Source of the DNA: Actinocorallia populi
Lineage (GTDB): Bacteria > Actinomycetota > Actinomycetes > Streptosporangiales > Streptosporangiaceae
Length of the DNA stretch: 64,000 nucleotides
Reading direction: 5' to 3'
NCBI RefSeq assembly: GCF_002995495.1
Contig: NZ_PVZV01000001.1
Location: forward strand, 930,001-994,000
Shown here: positions 58,180 through 64,000 of the stretch, piece by piece
Layout: every line of letters begins with the position of its first letter
Numbering within the stretch: position 1 is the stretch's first letter
Position numbers and translations under genes: made by a program
Notes under the pieces: generated by a model
Database searches by the model: none
Told to the model about the DNA's origin: nothing
Seen by the model: the letters and a program-made list of their open reading frames with translations, nothing else

Positions 58180-59271
58180 GTGACAGGCGCCGACCGGCCT
58201 GAAGCCAAGGCGTGGGAGACGTTCGTCGACGCCTTGCAGACGGCCGGACGGCGCCTGGCCGCAGACACGGAGGACCTGGACGAGCTGGAACGCGCCGACG
58301 CCTACCGGGCGTTGCTCCGCGGGCTGCACAACCAGCTCGCCCGCTTCGAGGTCGACCGGGAGCGTCCGGAACTGGTGCCGTTCAACGGGTGGCGGCAGAA
58401 GTTCTTCATGGACAACCCGGACTTCCGATACCGGGTGGCCGACATCCGTCCCGGCTGCTGCTACCGCGTCACGGGGAACCCGGGGGCCGCCGCCTACACG
58501 TCGATCACGGTGTACGCAGGGTCGGGGAGGGCGGGAGCCGAGGCCGTCGCCCGGCTCGACAGCGACGATCTGCGGTTCGACGAGGCGGGGAACTTCACCG
58601 TCACGCTCGGCGGTAACCGGCCTGAGGAAGGCGACTGGCTGCCGCTCCCCGAGAAGAGCAACGCGTTGTGGGTGCGCTACTTCCACGATGACGCCGGTGA
58701 CGAGACGGGTTGGTGCACCCTGGAACGGGTCGGCCCCGTCGAATCCGTGCCGCCTCCCATAGACCCGGCGCGCTTCACCCACCACCTCAACCGCCTCGCC
58801 GGGACCATGGGCTTCCTTCCCGCGGCTTTCAAGATGGCCGCGGACGCCGACCTTGCGCAGCCCAACGAGATCCGCCACTGGTCGGAGATGGCGGGTGGTG
58901 CCGTCTACACCGAACCCGGCATTCACTACCTTCGCGGAGGCTGGGAACTCGGGCCGGGCGAGGCGCTGGTGATCGAAGGCGATGTGGTGCCCTGCCGGTA
59001 CTGGAACGTCCTGCTCTACAGCCGCTTCCTCAACTCGCTCGACCACCGGTACCGCTCCGTGTCCCGTACCGGGGCGACCGCGAGCGTGAAAGACGGACGG
59101 TACCGCTTCGTACTCGCCGCCGAAGACCCCGGTTCGGCCGCCGGTGACTGGTTGGACACCGAAGGCCGTCCGTTCGGGATCGTCGTTCTGCGCTGGCTGC
59201 GACCCGAACGGGCTCCCGAACTGCCGTCCGTCCGCCGCTGTCGCCTTGAAGAGTTGCGGAGCGAGACATGA
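58180..59271 (+). CDS. DUF1214-containing protein of the P450/sulfotransferase operon
   Basis: 363 residues, no signal peptide. The C-terminal part (about 240-355) fits DUF1214: YLRGGWELGPGEALVIEGDVVPCRYWNVLLYSRF, then DGRYRFVLAAEDPGSAAGDWLDTEGRPFGIVVLRWLRPE, with the conserved W-L and final L-R-x-x-x-P. The N-terminal half contains FRYRVADIRPGCCYRVTGNPGAAAYTSITVYAG. DUF1214 proteins have no established activity. GTG 58180 follows the P450 stop directly, and its own stop overlaps the sulfotransferase start by four bases, so it is a fixed part of the pathway. Confidence 0.85.
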   Translation: MTGADRPEAKAWETFVDALQTAGRRLAADTEDLDELERADAYRALLRGLHNQLARFEVDRERPELVPFNGWRQKFFMDNPDFRYRVADIRPGCCYRVTGNPGAAAYTSITVYAGSGRAGAEAVARLDSDDLRFDEAGNFTVTLGGNRPEEGDWLPLPEKSNALWVRYFHDDAGDETGWCTLERVGPVESVPPPIDPARFTHHLNRLAGTMGFLPAAFKMAADADLAQPNEIRHWSEMAGGAVYTEPGIHYLRGGWELGPGEALVIEGDVVPCRYWNVLLYSRFLNSLDHRYRSVSRTGATASVKDGRYRFVLAAEDPGSAAGDWLDTEGRPFGIVVLRWLRPERAPELPSVRRCRLEELRSET

Positions 59272-60500
59272 CGATGTGGAAGCCGATGCCGCGAACGGCG
59301 GAGGCCACCGCCGTATACGACGCGGCGGAAGCCGATCGCAGCGCTCGGCCCGAGCGTTACCGCCTGGGAAAAGCCTCCGTGGACGCGGTCGTCTCCCGAG
59401 CGGCCAAAGGCGTTGACGGTACTTTCCTGGGTGACCCTTCGGAGTGGCGAGAAGGGCTTGAACGGTACCTGGAGTCGGCAGAGGAGGACGGCCGTCTGAA
59501 CGCCATCGGCGTGAAGGTGGCGTTCGGGACAGCGGTGGCGAGACTGCGCGCCCGACTCTTGATGAACCGACACCTCGCAGCCTGTCCGGAGATCAGCGAA
59601 CGTCCCCTCACCCCGCCGATCGTCATCGTCGGCGGCTGGCGCACCGGCACGACCTTCCTGTTCCGCCTCCTCGCCACGGATCCCAGATTCCGTGCCCCTC
59701 TCTCCGCGGAGCTGAGCACCCCGTGGCGCTTCGACGGCGCGACGGAGAGCAGACGCGAAGAACTCCTCGACGCGCCGGCCGGTTCCCAGGACCACCTTCA
59801 CTTCCTCAATCCCGCCCTGGCCACCGTCCATGACTTCGGCTCCCGCCTCCCAGAAGAGTGCGTACTGGCCATGGGCGGCGACTTCCGCAACTGGGGCTTC
59901 AGTTCCACCATGCGGCTGGACTCCTACAGCGCTTGGCTGGCCGACCAAGATCTCACCGCCTCCTACGCTCGCTACCGCGAAATCCTGCAGACCCTCGACG
60001 CGGAAGACGGCCGCCGCTGGGTCCTCAAAGCCCCCGCCCACCTCCCGGAACTCCCTCGCCTGGCGGCCGCCTTCCCCGGCGCGTGCATCGTCCACCTGCA
60101 CCGCGACATCGTCGAGACCATCGCCTCCGGTGCCAGCCTGTTCTCGGTCTTCCGCTCCACCTACAGCGACGACGTGGACCCCTGCGACGTGGCCCGCTTC
60201 CAGACGGACCAGACCGAACTGTGGCTCCGCCGCGCCTCCGCCTTCCGCGACTCGGCCGCCGCATCGTCCGTCGAGATCGTGGACGTGCGCTACCGGGACC
60301 TCGTCTCCACCACCGCGTCGGTGCTGAAGCGGATCTACACCGCGGCCGGAATCGAGCCGCCCGGCGATCCGGAGGGCATGATCGCCGACTACCACGCCAC
60401 CCGGCCCCGCCACGGCAGGGGCGTCCACCGCTACACGCCCGCGCAGTTCGGCCTGGACGAGAATGAACTGCGCCGTAGGTGGGCCTTTTCCGGTTTTTGA
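59268..60500 (+). CDS. PAPS-dependent sulfotransferase (Sulfotransfer_3 type)
   Basis: 410 residues. The 5'-phosphosulfate loop is IVIVGGWRTGTTFLFRLL (about 117-134). The 3'-phosphate segment is CIVHLHRDIVETIASGASLF with its Arg/Ser. WVLKAPAHLPEL is the Lys strand between. This is the long bacterial form resembling mycobacterial Stf3, the sulfotransferase of the omega-sulfated menaquinone pathway, which in M. tuberculosis is encoded beside the P450 CYP128. Third gene of the operon, overlapping the DUF1214 gene by four bases. The acceptor is probably the hydroxyl installed by the P450. Confidence 0.9.
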   Translation: MTMWKPMPRTAEATAVYDAAEADRSARPERYRLGKASVDAVVSRAAKGVDGTFLGDPSEWREGLERYLESAEEDGRLNAIGVKVAFGTAVARLRARLLMNRHLAACPEISERPLTPPIVIVGGWRTGTTFLFRLLATDPRFRAPLSAELSTPWRFDGATESRREELLDAPAGSQDHLHFLNPALATVHDFGSRLPEECVLAMGGDFRNWGFSSTMRLDSYSAWLADQDLTASYARYREILQTLDAEDGRRWVLKAPAHLPELPRLAAAFPGACIVHLHRDIVETIASGASLFSVFRSTYSDDVDPCDVARFQTDQTELWLRRASAFRDSAAASSVEIVDVRYRDLVSTTASVLKRIYTAAGIEPPGDPEGMIADYHATRPRHGRGVHRYTPAQFGLDENELRRRWAFSGF

Positions 60501-60759
60501 GTGACTGCCAGAAAATGTGGCGGTTCGATGGCATCGATCAGCCTGCGGGCGGGAATCGAGACAGTCAGGTCGTCACCGGCCGGAGGGCGGGCGGCCCGCC
60601 GTCCGGGCGCAGGACCGGCCGCGATCTTCGGGCGGAGGCGCGGAACGGAGGGCCCCGCGATCACGGGTCGCGGAAATGTCGGTGGCGAGTGACAGCATGG
60701 TCGCAGCAGGTGACGCCGCCGGGCACGAGGCCCGGGGCGGCTTCTACCGGAGGTGCCAG

Positions 60760-61551
60760 ATGTCCGAAGTCACGGGTCCCCTCGCTCCGGGGACGCCCTG
60801 CTGGATCGATCTGATGGTCCCCGACCAGCGGGCGGCCCTCGACTTCTACCGCGAGCTGTTCGGCTGGGAGGGCGAGATCGGCCCGTCCGAGTCCGGCGGG
60901 TACGCGGTCTGCACGCTGAACGGAAGCCCCGTCGCGGGGATCATGGCGAGGCTGCCCACCGAGGGCGGCGTGCCCGCGCCGCCGAACGTCTGGACGGTCT
61001 ACCTGGCCACCGCCGACGCCGACGGCACCGAGAAAGTGATCACCGATGCGGGCGGGTCCGTCCTGCTGCCCGCGATGGACGTCATGGGCCTGGGCCGCAT
61101 GGCGGTCGCGGCCGACCCGCAGGGCGCGGCGTTCGGGCTCTGGGAGGCCCGGGACTTCGCGGGCTTCCAGATCTCCGGAGAGGCGGACTCCGTCGTCTGG
61201 GTCGAGCTCAACACCTTCGACGTCGCCGCCGCGGGCGACTTCTACCGCACCGCGCTCGCCCTGGAGACGGCCCCCATGCAGGGCGCCGAAGGCTACTACT
61301 CCCTGAACGCCGGCGGAGAGGTGGTCGGCGGCATGGGCGTCCCGGACGACGCGCCCTCCGGCACCCCGCCGCACTGGCTCGTCTACTTCGCCGTCGACGA
61401 CCCCGACGCCACCGTCGAGAAGCTCACCCGTGCCGGCGGGACCGTCCTCCGTCCCCCCTTCGACATGATCGCCGGCCGCATGGCCGTCGTGCAGGACCCC
61501 CAGGGCGCGATGTTCGCCCTGCTCAAGCCCGAGCCCATGAACCCCACCTGA
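60760..61551 (+). CDS. Two-domain VOC (glyoxalase/bleomycin-resistance-like) protein
   Basis: 263 residues made of two VOC modules. Module 1 (about 8-125) has GTPCWIDLMVPDQRAALDFYRELFGWEG and RMAVAADPQGAAFGLWE. Module 2 (about 130-260) has VVWVELNTFDVAAAGDFYRTALALE and RMAVVQDPQGAMFALLKPE. Each pairs a beta-alpha-beta-beta-beta unit with a D-P-Q-G-A-x-F-x-L end. It may bind small molecules or metals; function is not predictable. ATG 60760 has a GGAGG ribosome-binding site; upstream in-frame codons lack conserved sequence. The 259 bases before it hold no gene. Confidence 0.9.
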   Translation: MSEVTGPLAPGTPCWIDLMVPDQRAALDFYRELFGWEGEIGPSESGGYAVCTLNGSPVAGIMARLPTEGGVPAPPNVWTVYLATADADGTEKVITDAGGSVLLPAMDVMGLGRMAVAADPQGAAFGLWEARDFAGFQISGEADSVVWVELNTFDVAAAGDFYRTALALETAPMQGAEGYYSLNAGGEVVGGMGVPDDAPSGTPPHWLVYFAVDDPDATVEKLTRAGGTVLRPPFDMIAGRMAVVQDPQGAMFALLKPEPMNPT

Positions 61552-61711
61552 CCGCCGGGCGACCCGCGCCTCGGAACGGGACCGCCCGGGTCCGTTTCGA
61601 CGGCCGGGCCGGGTTGAACGCGGAGCAGGACCGCCCGAGACCGGCTTGACGGATGGGCAGGGCCGGAACTGACGGGGATCTGGGTCCTGGGGCGCTGCCG
61701 GTCGAGCGGGC

Positions 61712-61818
61712 GGGGCTCGGGCCGGGGTGCCGCATGGGGGCCGTGCAGGGGCTCGGGGCGGGGTGCCGCTCGGGTCGTGTGCGGGGCTCAGGCCGGGGTG
61801 CCGCGCGGGTGGCGTGCG
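61712..61818. repeat. Three degenerate units of about 36 bp overlapping the PAP2 gene end
   Basis: Three units starting GGGGCTC at 61712, 61748 and 61783, each continuing with a GGCCGGGGTGCCGC core. The third runs into the last codons of the PAP2-type gene (stop at 61788), whose C-terminal residues HPRGTPA are therefore repeat-derived. Rest of the 61552-61787 gap shows no gene. Confidence 0.65.
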
Positions 61819-62531
61819 GGGGAGGGGAGGACGGGAGCCCCCGGGGAGCGGATGAGGAGGAGGGCGAGGGTCAGGAGGGCGGTGGCCACGACGGCGTCGA
61901 GCCAGTAGTGGTTGGCGGTGGCGACGACGACGAAGAGGGTGAGGGCGGGGTGGGCCAGCCAGAGCCAGCGCCAGGGGGTGCGGGTGACGGCGATGAGGCC
62001 GATCGCGACGACCAGGGCCCAGCCGATGTGCAGGGAGGGCATGGCGGCGAACTGGTTGGCCAGGCCCTCGGTGTCGACCTCGCCGTAGGGGGAGGGGCCG
62101 ACGAGGCGGCCGGTGTCGATGAGGCCGAAGCCCGGGACCATGCGGGGCGGGGCCAGAGGGAAGGCCAGGTGCAGCAGGAGGGCCGTGCCGGTGAGCACGG
62201 TCAGGGTGCGGCGCACCCAGACGTAGTGCGCGGGGTGGCGGCTGAACATCCAGACGAGGAACACGATCGTCGCGGGGAAGTGGACGGTGGTGTAGAAGAC
62301 GTTGGCGGCCTTCTGCAGGACCTCGCCGTGCAGGATCAGCGCCTGGACGGACGCCTCGTGGGGCAGGTGGGCCGCGCGTTCCCAGCTCCAGACCCGGGTG
62401 GCGTTGGCGAAGGCGTCGCTCAGGTTGCCGTCGGCCAGCAGCCGCCCCAGCCGGTACACGCCGTACAGGACGGTGATGAGGGCGAGTTCGGCGAGGACCC
62501 TCGGACGGGAGGCGGGGGGCGCCTGCTGCAC
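61788..62531 (-). CDS. PAP2-superfamily membrane phosphatase/phosphotransferase-like protein
   Basis: 247 residues and about six membrane segments. Conserved motif C2 is QFAAMPSLHIGWALVVAIG (P-S-L-H) and motif C3 is ATANHYWLDAVVATALL (H-Y-x-x-D). The C1 K-x6-R-P motif is not evident, so it fits the PAP2_3/inositol-phosphotransferase (Aur1/Ipt1-like) branch, which acts on lipid phosphates or transfers phospho-inositol groups. GTG 62531 has AAAGGAAAG upstream. It is downstream of the MMPL gene on the same strand, with a strong hairpin between. Confidence 0.9.
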   Translation of the reverse strand: MQQAPPASRPRVLAELALITVLYGVYRLGRLLADGNLSDAFANATRVWSWERAAHLPHEASVQALILHGEVLQKAANVFYTTVHFPATIVFLVWMFSRHPAHYVWVRRTLTVLTGTALLLHLAFPLAPPRMVPGFGLIDTGRLVGPSPYGEVDTEGLANQFAAMPSLHIGWALVVAIGLIAVTRTPWRWLWLAHPALTLFVVVATANHYWLDAVVATALLTLALLLIRSPGAPVLPSPARHPRGTPA

Positions 62532-62598
62532 GGCACTTTCCTTTCTGGACCGACCGCCCGAAGCCGGAACCGGCGCTCGCCGGTGGCGGGCGTGGGAA

Positions 62599-62632
62599 GG
62601 CGGGTCCCGCCGTGGGGGTGGCGGGACCCGCC
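62599..62632. terminator. Perfect 13-bp hairpin between MMPL and PAP2 genes
   Basis: 62599-62611 pairs perfectly with 62620-62632 around the loop GTGGGGGT, 12 bp beyond the MMPL stop codon (62644). No T-run. It is likely a transcription terminator or processing stem for the MMPL transcript, so the PAP2 gene probably has its own promoter. Confidence 0.78.
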
Positions 62633-62643
62633 GGGGGCGGGGC

Positions 62644-64000
62644 TTAGCGGGGGGCTCCGGCGGGTTCGGGAAGGCGGGGTTCGGGGGCGTCGAGGGCGCG
62701 GCGGAGTTTCTCGCCCTCGATGTCGAGGTCGGGCAGGGCGCGGTCCAGGGGGCGGGGGAGCCACCAGGCGGCCTTGCCCAGGAGCGCCATCACCGCGGGG
62801 ACCAGGGTCATGCGGACGATGAAGGCGTCGATGAAGACGCCGACGGCCAGGGCGAAGCCGATGGACTTGATGATGGGGTCGGGGGTGAGCACGAAGCCGG
62901 CGAACACCGCGATCATGATGAGGGCGGCGGCGGTGACGACGCGGGCGTTGTGGCCCAGGCCGTTGACGGTGGCCTGGCGGGGGGAGTCGCCGTGGACGAA
63001 GTCCTCGCGCATCCGGGAGACGAGGAACACCTCGTAGTCCATGGCCAGCCCGAACAGGATGCCGATCAGGATGATGGGCAGGAAGCTGACCAGGGGGCCG
63101 GGGGTGTCCACGCCGACCAGCCCGGCGAGGTGGCCCTGCTGGAAGACCAGGACGGTGAGGCCGAAGGTGGAGCCGACGGTCAGCAGGAACCCGGCCGCCG
63201 CCTTGACGGGCACCAGCACCGAGCGGAAGACCAGCATCAGCAGCAGGACCGACAGGCCCACCACCAGCAGCAGGTAGACCGGCAGGGCGTCGGCGAGCTT
63301 GGCGGAGATGTCGATGCCGATCGCGGTGACGCCGGTCAGCGCGACCTCGGCGCCTCGCACGTCGGCGACCCGGTCGCGGATGGCGTGGACGGTGTCCTCG
63401 GTCGCGGTGTCGGTGGGGCCGGTGGCCGGGATGACGGCGACCAGCGCCGTGGTCCCCGCCTCGTTGAACTGGGCGGGCGCGACGGCCTGCACGCCCTTGA
63501 CGCCGCCGATGAGAGCGGTGGTCCGTTCGGCGGCCGCGCGGGTGGCGGCGGCGTCGCCGCCGGAGACCACGGCGACCAGCCGCCCGTTGAAGCCCTCGCC
63601 GAACCCTTCGCTGGTCAGGTCGTAGGCCTTGCGCTGGGGGGTGTCCTCGGCCGCGGTGCCGGCGTCGGGCAGGGCCAGGTGCATGTCGGTCACCGGGAGG
63701 GCCAGCGCGCCCAGCGCCAGCACTCCGGCCAGCAGGACGGGCACGCGCACCCGGATGACGAAACGCCCCCACCGGTAGCCGAAGGGCTCCTTGCCGTGCG
63801 CGGCCGCGGCGGCCCCGGCGCCGGTGCGCCGCTTGCGGGGGAGGATCCTGGCCCCGGCGAAGGCGAGCACCGCGGGCAGCAGGGTCAGCGCCACCAGCAC
63901 GGCCACCGTGACGGTGGCGGCCGCGGCCAGGCCCATGGCGGTCAGGAACGGGATGCCGACGACGGCCAGGCCCGCCAGGGCGATGACCACGGTGGCGCCG
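62644..64000 (-). CDS. MMPL-family RND transporter, 5' end beyond the window
   Basis: The visible 452 residues cover the end of the first MMPL bundle (GATVVIALAGLAVVGIPFLTAMGLAAAATVTVAVLVALTLLPAVLAF), the second external loop (LPDAGTAAEDTPQRKAYDLTSEGFGEGFNGRLVAVV), and the whole second bundle with GILFGLAMDYEVFLVSRMREDF. The tail reads WWLPRPLDRALPDLDIEGEKL. The pattern is of the YdfJ/ActII-3-type actinobacterial exporter. The frame remains open to the right edge, so the true start lies outside. It is distinct from the MMPL protein at 36654-38816, which lacks the TPQRKAYD-type motif. Confidence 0.95.
   Translation of the reverse strand, partial: GATVVIALAGLAVVGIPFLTAMGLAAAATVTVAVLVALTLLPAVLAFAGARILPRKRRTGAGAAAAAHGKEPFGYRWGRFVIRVRVPVLLAGVLALGALALPVTDMHLALPDAGTAAEDTPQRKAYDLTSEGFGEGFNGRLVAVVSGGDAAATRAAAERTTALIGGVKGVQAVAPAQFNEAGTTALVAVIPATGPTDTATEDTVHAIRDRVADVRGAEVALTGVTAIGIDISAKLADALPVYLLLVVGLSVLLLMLVFRSVLVPVKAAAGFLLTVGSTFGLTVLVFQQGHLAGLVGVDTPGPLVSFLPIILIGILFGLAMDYEVFLVSRMREDFVHGDSPRQATVNGLGHNARVVTAAALIMIAVFAGFVLTPDPIIKSIGFALAVGVFIDAFIVRMTLVPAVMALLGKAAWWLPRPLDRALPDLDIEGEKLRRALDAPEPRLPEPAGAPR

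Overview
The window is high-GC DNA from a filamentous actinomycete. The evidence is the codon-position GC bias that leaves long shadow frames open, frequent GTG/TTG starts, a complete conservon (sensor kinase, roadblock, DUF742, GTPase), two WhiJ-like HTH/ATPase loci with one DUF397 gene, an AfsR-type SARP regulator, a SigK/RskA pair and two cytochromes P450. The gene repertoire would fit Streptosporangiales (for example an Actinomadura-like genome) better than a mycobacterium, but that placement is inference. I see no rRNA, tRNA, insertion sequence, prophage or CRISPR array.

Layout. 1-4.1 kb: an overlapping histidine kinase/response regulator pair (the regulator runs off the left edge), a protein made of three consecutive DNA-binding modules, a TVP38-type membrane protein and an epimerase-like NAD(P) protein. 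4.1-9.0 kb: two WhiJ-like regulatory loci flanking an MFS exporter. 9.0-12.9 kb: PLP dehydratase, chromate transporter, sulfotransferase, EI24 membrane protein. 13.4-17.3 kb: conservon cvnABCD, closed by a strong hairpin. 17.4-24.8 kb: secreted hydrolase, DUF2254 protein, P450, a two-gene AbiEii-like nucleotidyltransferase module and an Aer-like PAS protein. 24.9-28.8 kb: a SARP regulator between two DUF4333 lipoproteins. 28.8-35.4 kb: DUF72 protein, a second two-component pair whose kinase has an inserted linker in its ATP lid, and a TetR-controlled FMN reductase/MFS operon. 35.4-36.8 kb: tandem repeats and a bacterial-type poly(ADP-ribose) glycohydrolase. 36.7-41.2 kb: an MMPL exporter with a divergent TetR and paired operators, then an enoyl-CoA hydratase with its own TetR. 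41.4-45.6 kb: sulfite-oxidase-like molybdoprotein, fasciclin lipoprotein, sigK, rskA, and a His-rich DUF4396 membrane protein behind a CsoR-like operator. 45.9-54.3 kb: a free-standing ABC ATPase, then a tight five-gene operon (SWIM protein, unknown, vWA, MoxR ATPase, DUF5682). 54.3-60.5 kb: Tat-exported berberine-bridge-type FAD oxidase, TetR, and a P450/DUF1214/sulfotransferase operon behind a 28-bp perfect operator. 60.7-64 kb: VOC protein, PAP2-type membrane protein and a second MMPL exporter cut by the right edge.

The best candidate for a poorly described system is the SWIM-X-vWA-MoxR-DUF5682 operon (46851-54271). It resembles the uncharacterised enterobacterial yehLMPQ genes. Its DUF5682 protein carries motifs that look like the TraB/TIKI/EreA hydrolase superfamily, and its MoxR protein has an altered Walker B. 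Second are the AbiEii-like nucleotidyltransferase with an internally duplicated partner (21466-23459) and the P450/DUF1214/sulfotransferase operon. Several intergenic regions carry degenerate tandem arrays with different periods (7, 31, about 23 and about 36 bp). Many regulator genes sit beside clear palindromes, which are listed as candidate operators.
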